The notes: a model not told the origin generated them from the sequence alone. A stretch of 64,000 nt of DNA from Elgaria multicarinata webbii (GCF_023053635.1 NC_086175.1:126312240-126376239), one strand, 5' to 3'. Positions 12,701 to 38,635 are shown, counted from the stretch's first letter. Translations and numbers: made by a program.

Positions 12701-13304
12701 GAGACTGAAAGAACTGGGCATGTTTAGCCTGGAGAAGAGAAGATTGAGGGGAGACATGAGAGCACTCTTCAAATACTTAAAAGGTTGTCACACAGAGGAG
12801 GGCCAGGATGTCTTCTCGATCCTCCCAGAGTGCAGGACATGGAATAACGGGCTCAAGTTAAAGGAAGCCAGATTCCAGCTGGACATCAGGAAAAACTTCC
12901 TGACTGTTAGAGCAGTACGACAATGGAATCGGTTACCTAGGGAGATGGTGGGCTCTCCCACACTAGAGGCCTTCAAGAGGCAGCTGGACAACCATCTGTC
13001 AGGGATGCTTTAGGGTGGATTCCTGCATTGAGCAGGGGGTTGGACTCGATGGCCTTGTAGGCCCCTTCCAACTCTGCTATTCTATGATTCTATGAAATGA
13101 TCCCTGCTGAAATCTCCTTTTCAATGCAACTGTTAAAGATACAGGAGCCCTGTCCTGCTTTTCATAGGGTCACCCTAGAGTAGCAGTGACACAGCCCGGA
13201 AGTATTACAACGTGCGACAGGACGTGACAGATGTCTAGTGGAACTCCTGGACACATCTGGCGTGGCAAGTGCATGTTATGAGAATGAATAACTCTTGGAG
13301 CCAG

Positions 13305-13365
<61 letters not shown>

Positions 13366-13480
13366 CTTGGGTGTGCAGGAAGTATCGGCGGCGGGCGATG
13401 AGCCTTTTGGTCACAGGCTCTGTCCCACCCCCTCCGCGGGTGTCACTCACCAGCCTCCCGGCAACCAAACAGCCAAACAT
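1224..13480 (-). CDS. HIKESHI: HIKESHI, HSP70 nuclear import carrier (5 coding exons, 197 aa)
   Basis: Hikeshi (C11orf73/OPI10 family) carries ATP-bound HSP70 through the nuclear pore during heat stress by binding FG nucleoporins. Coding exons on the minus strand: 13480-13451, 8876-8639, 7543-7392, 2792-2674, 1278-1224. They total 594 nt, giving 197 codons plus TAA, exactly the human length. All introns are GT..AG with consistent phases. The product reads [92 protein letters not shown] and [17 protein letters not shown]. Val54, the site of a human leukoencephalopathy mutation (V54L), is conserved. Intron 1 (4.6 kb) and intron 3 (4.6 kb) are packed with hairpin elements and SINEs. The gene sits about 4 kb downstream of EED on the same strand, as in human. 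Confidence 0.97.
1305..1530 (-). mobile_element. L2-like LINE 3' end (family B), old
   Basis: TTTATTTATTTA followed by the diverged reverse complement of the family-B tail (ACTGCCCAATAG, GAAGCTCTCTGAG). It lies in HIKESHI intron 4, just upstream of exon 5. Confidence 0.7.
2252..2550 (+). mobile_element. Unclassified repeat with AGCAAAAAAGCCC / GGGCTTTTATA ends
   Basis: Starts ACTAGCAAAAAAGCCCGTC and ends CTGGGCTTTTATAGATAT, an inverted pair of short ends flanked by AT repeats. The interior has repeated GGAACTTCC..GAAGGCC and GATGGCGCCAGA blocks. A longer relative lies at 56088-56622. Class uncertain. Located in HIKESHI intron 4. Confidence 0.6.
2674..2792 (-). CDS. HIKESHI: HIKESHI coding exon 4
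   Basis: 119 nt, [18 protein letters not shown] to [10 protein letters not shown] (the last Trp codon is split); acceptor TATTTCAG, donor GTAAGT. It encodes the linker and the start of the C-terminal domain. Confidence 0.95.
3232..3347 (+). mobile_element. L2-like LINE 3' tail (family A)
   Basis: Only the last ~115 bp: CAGCACCATGTACATTGATG, then the ATAAATAAATAAT tail expanding into (TAA)n. HIKESHI intron 3. Confidence 0.75.
3683..3836. mobile_element. Hairpin MITE (GTTCAGAAGACACC ends)
   Basis: Inverted ends CTGTTCAGAAGACACCTT / AAGGTGTCTTCTGAACAG enclose complementary GCTTTAACCATGG and CATGGTTAAAGC blocks. This is a short non-autonomous DNA transposon relic in HIKESHI intron 3; the superfamily is not determined. 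Confidence 0.65.
4049..4171. mobile_element. hAT-type hairpin MITE, exact 8-bp TSD
   Basis: A 123-bp near-perfect hairpin starting CAGCCTTCCTCAACCTGG and ending with its complement AAGGCTG. It is flanked by CTCTAGGC on both sides (4041-4048 and 4172-4179), the 8-bp duplication typical of hAT transposons. Sister copies lie at 36623 and 50163. Confidence 0.85.
4714..5106. mobile_element. Foldback DNA element with exon-like GC-rich arms
   Basis: Two long inverted arms (4714-4913 and 4930-5106) start GGAGGGAATCTACACGTCG and end with its complement; a ~16-bp loop separates them. The left arm contains about 20 bp more than the right. The arms are CpG-rich, unlike the surrounding AT-rich intron. 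The left arm has an ATG at 4800, a 29-codon Ala/Pro-rich frame ([20 protein letters not shown]..) and a splice-donor match GGGGTAAGAG (GT at 4887). The right arm has a pyrimidine tract ending CTACAG at 5043. I infer a MITE that captured a host first exon. HIKESHI intron 3. Confidence 0.7.
5791..6090 (+). mobile_element. Sauria SINE, copy 1
   Basis: tRNA-derived head (GTGGCGCAGAGCGGTAAAGC, B-box-like GAGTTCAATCCC), body with TAAAATGAGTACCCAGC, and a 3' end GTCAGTAATGACTCAGTGCT of the kind shared with Bov-B LINEs. A 12-bp target duplication CACCATTATTGA flanks it (5779-5790 and 6091-6102). Confidence 0.9.
6204..6503 (+). mobile_element. Sauria SINE, copy 2 (by local duplication)
   Basis: Almost identical to copy 1 at a 413-bp offset and sharing the same flanking CACCATTATTGA. 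It arose by duplication of the locus and not by a second retrotransposition. Confidence 0.9.
6724..6770 (+). repeat. (CA)n microsatellite
   Basis: About 23 CA units in HIKESHI intron 3. Confidence 0.95.
7392..7543 (-). CDS. HIKESHI: HIKESHI coding exon 3
   Basis: 152 nt, (G)[20 protein letters not shown] to [11 protein letters not shown]; acceptor CTTCTAG, donor GTAATC. It encodes the second half of the N-terminal beta-rich domain. Confidence 0.96.
8066..8384. mobile_element. ~320-bp hairpin element, copy A
   Basis: Ends TAGGGTGACCATATG / CATATGGTCACCCTA with complementary long arms (GGAGGACAGGGCTCC, ATTTCAGCAGG, CCTCTTCATCACAACAG). The centre is not palindromic and has an internal CTAGAGTGACCAGAT block resembling the tip. 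HIKESHI intron 2, next to exon 2. Confidence 0.85.
8460..8590. mobile_element. Old hAT-like MITE
   Basis: Diverged member of the GAACTACAACTCCCATCATCC type (TTGAACTACAACACACATCA .. AGAACATCTGGAAGG). It lies about 50 bp downstream of HIKESHI exon 2 in the intron. Confidence 0.5.
8639..8876 (-). CDS. HIKESHI: HIKESHI coding exon 2
   Basis: 238 nt: 79 codons plus one base, [16 protein letters not shown] to FKISGLKSG; acceptor TTTCATAG, donor GTAAGC. The exon begins with GTG (Val11), so it should not be read as an internal start. Confidence 0.96.
9996..10800. mobile_element. DNA-transposon relic interrupted by hairpin copy B
   Basis: GC-rich MITE-like sequence (CCCAAGCTGGTCATGTGATC .. GGCACTTACTCTTAGG) resumes after the inserted hairpin (TCTTAGGGACTGCC .. 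ACATCCTGGAAGG). The duplicated TCTTAGG marks the insertion site. The host relic is unclassified and its outer limits are approximate. Confidence 0.5.
10198..10512. mobile_element. ~320-bp hairpin element, copy B
   Basis: Same family as the copy at 8066. Flanked by an exact 7-bp direct repeat TCTTAGG (10191-10197 and 10513-10519), the best target-site evidence for this family in the window. Confidence 0.87.
11285..11500 (+). mobile_element. L2-like LINE 3' end (family B)
   Basis: TGTAAACCCCCCAGAGAGCT, GGGGCGGTATATAAATATAA and an ATAAATAAA tail. HIKESHI intron 1. Confidence 0.75.
11551..11871. mobile_element. ~320-bp hairpin element, copy C
   Basis: Same family (AAGGGTGACCATATG .. CATATGGTCACCAT). 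Its right end directly abuts a CR1 3' fragment, so no clean target duplication is visible. Confidence 0.83.
11872..12002 (+). mobile_element. CR1 LINE 3' end
   Basis: Encodes the last residues [12 protein letters not shown], then the CR1 3' UTR (GGACTCGATGGCCTTGTAGG) and the diagnostic ATTCTATGATTCTA tail. Confidence 0.85.
12205..13177. mobile_element. ~320-bp hairpin element, copy D, split by a CR1
   Basis: Left part 12205-12438, right part 13097-13177; a CR1 LINE sits between. The tips read TAGGGTGACCCTATG and CATAGGGTCACCCTA, so both arms carry the same complementary change relative to other copies. GAGTAG-like repeats flank the outer ends. HIKESHI intron 1. Confidence 0.83.
12439..13096 (+). 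mobile_element. CR1 LINE, 5'-truncated, inside hairpin D
   Basis: Encodes the C-terminal part of CR1 ORF2 in one open frame of 115 aa at 12666-13013 ([20 protein letters not shown] .. LDNHLSGML), then the typical 3' UTR and ATTCTATGATTCTATGA tail. Confidence 0.9.
13307..13362 (+). repeat. (CA)28 microsatellite
   Basis: 28 CA units starting 89 bp inside HIKESHI intron 1, at the edge of the CpG-rich promoter. Confidence 0.95.
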
Positions 13481-13860
13481 GGCGGCGGCCCCCCGGACTC
13501 GGCTCCCCCGAGGTGGGCCTCTCTAGAAAGCCACAGCCCGCCCGCCGGCCCTGGCGAGTGCCCCTCCGTGACGCCCCCTCCCCGCCTCAAGGAAGCACAT
13601 CCGGAGTAGGCCGACAGACATTCTTATGGAAGTTTCCAGCGGCCGGGTGTGGGGGGAAAGGACCACATGTCCCAGCATGCCGCGCGCGACGGCCCAGGGT
13701 CGTTTGAAATGGAAGCGGCGCCTATGGATGCCGAACTGTCTGTTGGGAAATGTAGTCTTTGGTTTTTATTCACGGGCGGGAACGCTTAGAGCCGCGTGTG
13801 AGAATGTAGAGGTAAGAAATAGAGAGAGGCGTAGCGTTATGGAACTTCCGGGATAAAATT
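13380..13860 (-). promoter_or_regulatory. HIKESHI: HIKESHI CpG-rich promoter
   Basis: CpG-dense block around the HIKESHI start. AAACATGGCGGC (13475-13486, plus) matches a YY1 site and overlaps the start codon. TCCCAGCATGC with a CG-rich tail (13670-13686) and its reverse-oriented partner TGGGAAATGTAGT (13744-13756) resemble ZNF143/THAP11 half-sites. CTTCCGGGAT near 13844 is ETS-like. A CR1 LINE starts right at the upstream edge (13862). These are motif readings only. Confidence 0.6.
13451..13480 (-). CDS. HIKESHI: HIKESHI coding exon 1
   Basis: Ten codons, [10 protein letters not shown], then donor GTGAGT. It is recognised only by homology because it is so short. It lies in a CpG-rich promoter about 90 bp from a (CA)28 tract in intron 1. 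Confidence 0.94.
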
Positions 13861-13861
13861 G

Positions 13862-14505
13862 AATCGTAGAATAGTAGAGTTGGAAGGGGTCTGTAAGGCC
13901 ATGGAGTCCAACCTCCTGCTTAATGCAGGAATCGGCCCTAAAGCATCCCTGACAGATGGTTGTCCAGCTGCCTCTAGTGTGGGAGAGCCCACAACCTCCC
14001 TAGGTAACTAATGCCATTGTCGTACTGCTCTAACAGTCAGGAAGTTTTTCCTGATGTCCAGCCAGAATCTGGCTTCCTTTAACTTGAGCCCGTTATTCCG
14101 TGTCCTGCACTCTGGGAGGATCGAGAAGAGATCCTGGCCCTCCTCTGTGTGACAACCTTTTAAGTATATGAAGAGTCCTATCCTGTCTCCCCTCAATCTT
14201 CTCTTCTCCAGGCTAAACATGCCCAGTTGTTTCACTCACTCCTCATAGGGCTTTGTTTCCAGACCCCTGATCATCCTGGTTGCCCTCCTCTGAACACGCT
14301 CCAGCTTGTCTGCGTCCTTCTTGAATTGTGGAGCCCAAAACTGGACACAATACAATGAGGCCTGACCAGGGCCGAGCAATACTATTAATGCAGCCCATAA
14401 TAGCATTTGCCTTTCTTGCAGCCATATCACACTGTTGGCTCATATTCAGCTTGTGATCTACAACAATTCTAAGATCCTTCTTGGTTCCCCCTCTCATTTT
14501 CCAAT
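13862..14505 (-). mobile_element. CR1 LINE, 5'-truncated
   Basis: Reverse-oriented CR1 3' half: CR1 ORF2 C-terminal residues (YEE.. [14 protein letters not shown] .. [16 protein letters not shown]) and a TAGAATAGTAGAGTTGGAAG end. It lies immediately upstream of the HIKESHI CpG block. The frame is interrupted. Confidence 0.85.
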
Positions 14506-14608
14506 GCGAGACATAGGATCTCTCTCCATAGAGATGCCAAGTTAAGAGTCACTATGACGGGTGCTTCATTCTAATGGCCCCAACTCTCTGGAAGAACCCC
14601 ATAGCAAT

Positions 14609-14609
14609 G

Positions 14610-14640
<31 letters not shown>

Positions 14641-14690
14641 ACATTTATATACCGCCCCACAGCCGAAGCTCTCTGCGCAGTTTTGATGGC
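14609..14690 (-). mobile_element. L2-like LINE 3' tail (family B)
   Basis: (TTTA)n then ACATTTATATACCGCCCCAC and CCGAAGCTCTCTG, the reverse complement of the family-B tail. Confidence 0.75.
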
Positions 14691-15297
14691 ATAAGTCTTC
14701 ATATCTCCCAAGATGGAATTATTTTGTTGTTGCACCAGGCTCTAATGACATGCAAGCATGCAAGCTTTCAGGTTTCACAGAGCGCTTTGCCAGGCACAAG
14801 AAGAGGCATGAACACAGGTCTCTTCTACCCAAATCAGGATTTTCCCCACTCCTGCCTTAGATCAGGGGTGTTGAATTTCTTTCAGACAACAGGGCCAAAT
14901 TCCGTTTCAGAGAATCCCTCAAGGGCTGCATTTCAGGGGTGTGTGGAGCTGACAGCAAAGGGGCGGGGCCAAATTACCATAAATACCAGCATATGTGATG
15001 TTAAAGCTCTTTCTGCAGTATCTATGCCTTAGGAGAGGCATTTCAATTTTTAGCACGGCACAAAATCCACCAAACAGCCAGTGGTCAAAGGAAGGAAGTA
15101 TAGATGTTTAGGGAATCCCAAACGGCTAGATTTAGGGTCCCAGGAACGGTTGGCTTTGGTTCTGCAACCTTGCCCTAGAGTTTATCACCTCAAGGAGCAT
15201 GAGGCTGTCATGGCACTAAGCAGGTGGAAGTGAAGAAATATACTTCATATCAATGTGGTTCTGTACAGTGACGTCAATCCTCAATCTATGATGCATC

Positions 15298-15870
15298 TTA
15301 TTCATTTATTGATACTTGCGCGCCACTTAATAAAATAAGCAGTTGACATATAAAAGTATCAAAAATCCCTGTTTAAAATGCACTAATAAACAATTACAGC
15401 TACAATAACAAAGGTAAATAAAACCATACAAAAAGCAGAAAAAAGGAACTGAAGCATGATCAGTTGCAAGCCAGATAAAGCCTGAATGAAAAAAGTACGT
15501 TTGCAGGTGTTTAAAACAAAGGACTTTTTCTTTTTTTTTCTTTTTTGGCCTCCTGAGCTGCATGGGGGAGGATGCTCCAGAGGTAGGCGCTGCTACCAAG
15601 AAGTCTGATGTGGCAACATTGTGTTGGTTGTGGAACAGCCAGCAAGTCTCTGAAGATCTTAAAGGTTGGTTGAGTACATATAGGGAAGGGGGTCTGCTAG
15701 GTATCCTGGTCCCAAGTTATTTAGGGCTTTGTGCATTAACAATTTAGCCTTGAACATGGCTCAGTAGCTCATCCATGCACCAATTGAGAACATGCATGAC
15801 CTTTCCTGATTTAGACTTGACCAAGAAATAGAGCTGGGTCAGGACGTGATGACACCTTGCTGCAAATCTC
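15298..15870 (-). mobile_element. Old L2-like LINE 3' half
   Basis: Diverged reverse-oriented L2-type sequence: ATTCATTTATTGATACTTGC at the tail, and AGGCGCTGCTACCAAGAAG-type C-terminal coding remnants. It lies between HIKESHI and EED. The assignment rests on layout more than on identity. Confidence 0.5.
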
Positions 15871-16306
15871 CCAATGATAGCGTCCTGTAGATGATAAACA
15901 ACTTTGGGGACAAAATACTTCCCTGTTGCACACTATAGTACAACATGTAAAGAACTTTTATGCTACATTACAGGCTTAAAAGGGGAAGGAAAGTATTACG
16001 ATAAAAGTAAAATCTTTAAAGAGGGTCACCATTGCATGCAGTGCAGTAATGCTCAGCAAATATTACTATGGACCAGTGAAATTATTCTTCATTTATAAAC
16101 AGATAAAATATATTAATTACTGTACATGGATTTAAAACATGACAGTCCGTACCGTCAAGCTTACAAGTTAAAGTAGAACACAAAAGGGATGGCCAGGAGC
16201 GAAGCAAACAAGAACACTATCGCCGTTTCTTAACATGACATAGAAAACCTTGTGATAACCTGCTTGAACGGCCACTAGGTGTGATAAACTTAATACCATG
16301 TTGGGT

Positions 16307-16351
16307 ATGAATTTATAAAATATGAATTTATAAAATATGAATTTATAAAAT
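16307..16351 (+). repeat. Three tandem copies of a 15-bp unit
   Basis: ATGAATTTATAAAAT repeated three times with no differences. Confidence 0.9.
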
Positions 16352-16544
16352 ATGCAATCGCCCATGTTTTGGTGTTGTGCAGGACTGGCTTGTGACCCAC
16401 CAAGACAAATGAAACACCACCGTCCTGTTTCATGTCTGCCAGGCATTCGACCACCTGCCTCCTTGGGTAGGCTTGCTCTAGTCTACTGAGCCGGGAAGCA
16501 GGCACTAGAGATTATAGAATTGTTCCCTTAATTCAACCAAATCA

Positions 16545-16645
16545 GACTACAATTGCCATCATCCCTGACCTCTGCCCAAGATGTCTGGGAATGGTGGGAG
16601 TTGCAGTGCCACACATCTAGAGGACACTAGGCTGAGGAAGGCGTA
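16545..16645. mobile_element. Old hAT-like MITE
   Basis: GACTACAATTGCCATCATCC .. GGGAGTTGCAGTGCCACACA .. GGCTGAGGAAGGC, a diverged relative of the CAGCCTTCCTCAACC hairpins. Confidence 0.55.
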
Positions 16646-16649
16646 CGTT

Positions 16650-17270
16650 CCCAAAGTAAGGAAATACAATTTTGACTTGCCTAATACTTTCACATTTTGC
16701 CCTAACAACAATCCTACATTATTTCTTTTACACACCTTAATAATTTAAACTAGAACAGTCCTTTGGGGTTGTGTTGGGTCAAACTCCGGCCAGATAAACT
16801 GGGCTGTTCATGCATGTAAAAAAAAAAGTCTGCACCCACAAAATTCAAATTCTGCAGCAAGAAAGATAAATTCTGGAACCTGCATAAATTGTGTAAGTTT
16901 CATTTTGCATAATTTAGTCTGCGTTTGGTAGGGAACTGGAAAGGCAAAGAGTTATGCATGGAAGTGAAATTGAGCACCAGCTATTGTAAGACTTGTTCAG
17001 TCATGGTCTTTTGACCAAACATTCAAGTGGGCACTGCCACGTGGTTTTCAAGCATGTCTTCACAGCCATAAGGACTAGATATAAGGACAGTCTTAGGAAG
17101 TAGACTCTTGCATCCACTAACATTCTTTTTCTGCATCCAACAGAACACATGCTGTTTTAACACATATGTACAAGATTCAGAACACAAAGGTACCACAAGT
17201 AGCAAGTATATATACACATTACAGAGAACCTTTACAGATTGTGAACACTGAATTAAAATGGGACAATAAG
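16650..17270. other. Intergenic, nothing recognised
   Basis: AT-rich sequence downstream of EED. No repeat family, exon or RNA gene was recognised. Confidence 0.5.
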
Positions 17271-17289
17271 CCAAACTTACAAAAATATT

Positions 17290-17295
17290 TTTATT
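17290..17295 (-). promoter_or_regulatory. EED: EED poly(A) signal AATAAA
   Basis: AATAAA on the minus strand, 176 bases past the EED stop. It would give a short 3' UTR of about 200 nt ending near 17270. No other canonical hexamer lies between the stop and this site. Confidence 0.7.
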
Positions 17296-17470
17296 AAAAA
17301 GCAGCAGTTTCTGAACAGGACAACACTACCCAAACCAAAATGTAAACATCACTAATTTCAAATGATCACAGGAGCAGGGGGAACTACTCTGAAAGCAGTT
17401 ACAGTACTAGCAAGTTAACTAATTACCGTGACACAAAAAGCAATTATCATAATTCTCAGCTAGAAGTCAC

Positions 17471-35422
<17,952 letters not shown>

Positions 35423-35862
35423 CTTTCCCGCCCCTCCTACCCCAGCCGCGGCCGTAAAGCGCGGCGGCCAAGAGGCAGCGCCGGCCGGGGGAGCCTCTTC
35501 GCCACGTCGCCGCAAAGCGCGCCCTTCCTCGGCTGTCGCAAAACGAAAGCCACACTGCTGCAAAAAGCGAAGCAAGCGGCGTCGATTAAGAGCGGAGGGT
35601 AGAGCCCGACCACGGATGGACGGTAGGGGGCGGGCGTTTCCGGGAACTGGGGCTCCTAACTGACGCATAGTTAGACTCACAGTGGCGGCTGGTGGCTCCG
35701 AATACGGCGGGGCTGTGATTCCATTCTGGGTTTGAGTCAGAACCAGAACTCTAAAGGAGTGATCCAAACTGCTGAACCCTTTCCTTTTTTTAAAAAAGGG
35801 GGGTTCAGCACCTTGGATAGCTCCATTAGAGTTCTGACTGAAATCCAGTTTGGATTCACAGT

Positions 35863-36550
35863 TTGGATTTCATGGTTATTTCACGGTTGGACTACTGCAA
35901 CCTTCTTCTCTCTGGCCTTCCTTCTTCTCACATCAGTCCGTTGGTTTCTGTTCACCACTCTGCCGCAAAGATCATCTTCTTGGCTCGCCGCTCCGACCAT
36001 GTTACTCCTCTTCTGAAATCTCTTCATTGGCTTCCAATTCACTACAGAATCCAATATAAACTTCTCCTGTTAACCTTCAAAGCTTTTCACGGTCTAGCTC
36101 CTTCCTATCTCTCCTCTCTCATCTCACACTATTGCCCCGCTCGTGCTCTTCGCTCCTCTGATGCCATGTTTCTCGCCTGCCCAAGGGCCTCTACTTCCCT
36201 TGCTCGGCTTCGTCCATTCTCTTCTGCTGCCCCTTACGCCTGGAACGCTCTTCCAGAACATTTGAGAACTACAAGTTCAATCGCAGCTTTTAAAGCTCAA
36301 CTAAAAACTTTTCTTTTTCCTAAAGCTTTTAAAACTTGATGTTGTGCAGACTTCTACTGTTACTTTCTACTGTTAGTTTTACCCTACCCTGTGCCTGCTT
36401 ACCCTACCCTGTACCTGTTTGCATTCTCTTCCCCTCCTTATTGTTTTACTATGATTTTATTAGATTGTAAGCCTATGCGGCAGGGTCTTGCTATTTACTG
36501 TTTTACTCTGTACAGCACCATGTACACTGATGGTGCTATATAAATAAATA

Positions 36551-36585
<35 letters not shown>
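35863..36585 (+). mobile_element. L2-like LINE, longest family A copy
   Basis: A 158-aa open frame (35863-36339) reads VISRLDYCNLLLSGLPSS, LARRSDHVTPLLKSLHWLPI, FKAQLKTFLFPKAFKT; this is the RT-to-C-terminus region of L2 ORF2. The 3' UTR and (TAA)n tail are complete. It begins about 440 bp upstream of the EED ATG. Confidence 0.9.
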
Positions 36586-36587
<2 letters not shown>

Positions 36588-36622
36588 GCCTCGCCAAAAT
36601 CGGAGCCACTAGCCTCCACTAC

Positions 36623-36752
36623 CAGCCTTCCTCAACCTGGGGCGCTCCAGATGTGTTGGACTACAGCTCCCAGAATGCCCCAGCCAGCTGGCTGGGGCAT
36701 TCTGGGAGATGCAGTCCAACACATCTGGAGCGCCCCAGGTTGAGGAAGGCTG
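36623..36752. mobile_element. hAT-type hairpin MITE
   Basis: CAGCCTTCCTCAACCTGGGG .. CCAGGTTGAGGAAGGCTG, an almost perfect hairpin. No clear 8-bp duplication is seen, unlike the copies at 4049 and 50163. Confidence 0.83.
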
Positions 36753-36756
36753 GCTT

Positions 36757-36905
36757 AGACCATAAGCACATAAGAAGAGCCCTGGTGGTTCAGACCAGGG
36801 GTTTATCTAGTCCAGCACTCTGTTCACACATTGGCCAACCAGCTGCCCACTGGAAACCCACAAGCAGGACGTGAGTGCAACAGTACCCTCCCGCCCATGT
36901 TCCCC
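36757..36905 (-). mobile_element. CR1-group LINE 3' end (second subfamily)
   Basis: Reverse complement of the GACCCTTGGTCTGATCC..CTTATG type end: CATAAGAAGAGCCCTGGTGG, CTAGTCCAGCACTCTGTTCA, TGGCCAACCAGCTGCCCACT. Confidence 0.8.
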
Positions 36906-37049
36906 AGCTTGCTTGGGGTTGAGTTACACATCTTCCTCGGACAATTGTTTCAATTAAGCCTGTTGAAGCTTGAAAAGTATGGCGGCAGTTGTGATGCGCT
37001 TCCAGTTAGAATGATCATAATCAGGTTTACTTCAAAGTAAGCAGACCCA

Positions 37050-37185
37050 CCAGGGCCGATCTACACCAACCAGGATATAACACTTTTAAAATAGTATGAA
37101 AACTGTATATGTAATGTGCCATGGGCCTGAACAGTTGTCATAACCCTTATAAACCGTTATAAGCAGTAGTGTAGATCCTGCCCCA
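37050..37185. mobile_element. MITE (GCCGATCTACAC / GTGTAGATC ends)
   Basis: GGGCCGATCTACACCAACCA .. GCAGTAGTGTAGATCCTGCC. A second copy in the opposite orientation lies at 38985-39118. Confidence 0.6.
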
Positions 37186-37189
37186 GTGA

Positions 37190-37750
37190 ATTAAATAGGG
37201 TTGTGATCTTATCTTGGGGATCTGGCCTATTGAAATCAGTGGGGTTCTGAGTAACTATACTTAGGACAACAATGCCCTGTGACACCTTAAAAACTAACAC
37301 ATTAATTCCAGCATAAACATTTGTAAATTATAACCCACATCAACGGATTCAAGATTCCTGTTGTTTTTGAAAATACAGGACCAGCCGTCTATACGTTATT
37401 AGCATATACCCAAAGGTAGGAAGCCAAAAACATACTTAGCAAGGAGTACATCGCATTTGAACTTAGTTGGATTTTCGCCCTAGTCATTTATGTATTATTT
37501 AGAATTTTGATCACCCATGTACAAAAAAACCACAATTAAAATATATTGATTTTTTAAAAAATCCTTAGGGGTTTCACTTCACACTTATTAAACTCCATTC
37601 AATTAAGTGAGATGAAGTTTACTTATGAGTAAATAAACATGGCTTTGTTGGTTAAATTTAAAGGAACTAGTGGCTAAACATAAAGACAGCACTGCAGGGC
37701 AGCCCAGCCTCCCAGTTAATTAATAAATTCATTAAATCTTAAGAAATAAA
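37190..37750. other. Intergenic, nothing recognised
   Basis: AT-rich sequence with one short diverged inverted-end MITE remnant near 37190-37265. No exon or RNA gene seen. Confidence 0.4.
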
Positions 37751-37754
37751 ATTT

Positions 37755-38415
37755 AAATGCGTTATACGTGGTGCTGCCTTTGAAAACGGTCCGGAAGCTT
37801 CAGCTGGTACAAAACAGGGCAGCCCGTTTACTAACAGGGACTGGCCGGCGAGATCGCATCACGCCGGTCCTTTTACAACTTCATTGGCTGCCAGTCCAGG
37901 TCCGGGCCCGATTCAAAGTGCTGGTACTAACATACAAAGCCCTAAACGGTTTGGGGCCAGGTTATTTGAAGGAACGCCTCCTCCCATATGTACCTACCCG
38001 GACTTTAAGGTCATCTTCAGGGGTCCTTCTCTGTGAGCCCCTGCCAAAGGAAGTGAGGCAGGTGGCTACTAGGAGGAGGGCTTTCTCCGCTGTGGCACCC
38101 CGGCTGTGGAACGAGCTCCCCAGAGAGGTCCACCTGGCGCCTACACTGTATTCTTTTCGTCGCCAGCTGAAGACCTTTTTATTTTCTCAGTGTTTTAACA
38201 CCTAAATTTAAACTTTGCTGTTTTAATTCTGTATTTTAATCCTATATCAATTTCTGCTGTGTGGTTTTATCCTGGTTGTGCTTTTTATATTGTATTTTGC
38301 ATTTGGGTTTTTAGATTGTTGGATGTTTTATTATGTTCTTAATGGGTTTAATTTTAGTGAACCGCCCAGAGAGCTTCGGCTATTGGGCGGTATAAAAATG
38401 TAATAAATAAATCAA
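37755..38415 (+). mobile_element. L2-like LINE (family B), open ORF2 C-terminus
   Basis: A 145-aa open frame (37768-38205): LQLVQNRAARLLTGTGRRD, LLQLHWLPVQVRARFKVLVL, FSAVAPRLWNELPREV, FRRQLKTFLFSQCFNT. Then GTGAACCGCCCAGAGAGCTT and the AATAAATAAATCAATAAA tail. It appears young. Confidence 0.92.
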
Positions 38416-38635
38416 TAAATCAATCAGGAGGAACTGGGAGCCTGGCGGAACCAAAAGAACCACCCACAGGCACATTGTTGCCTATGGGCACCATACTGGC
38501 GACCCCAAAGCTAATGGGTTAAATTTCAGAAATAGTGTAATAGGTAATTTCCAGGAAGGCTAGGAAATCCACACTTAGCTCTGAACTCGCTAGCTGGCAT
38601 TATTTAAAAAAACAAAAACAAATTGTTAGCCCCCT

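Noticed and set aside
12666-13013. Host gene (115 aa, also 41711-42058)
   Set aside because: These are CR1 ORF2 C-termini with the CR1 3' UTR and ATTCTATG tail.
37768-38205. Host protein-coding gene (145 aa, also 158 aa at 35863)
   Set aside because: The sequence is the C-terminus of L2-type ORF2 (HWLPV, NELPREV, FRRQLKTFLF), followed by LINE 3' UTR and tail.
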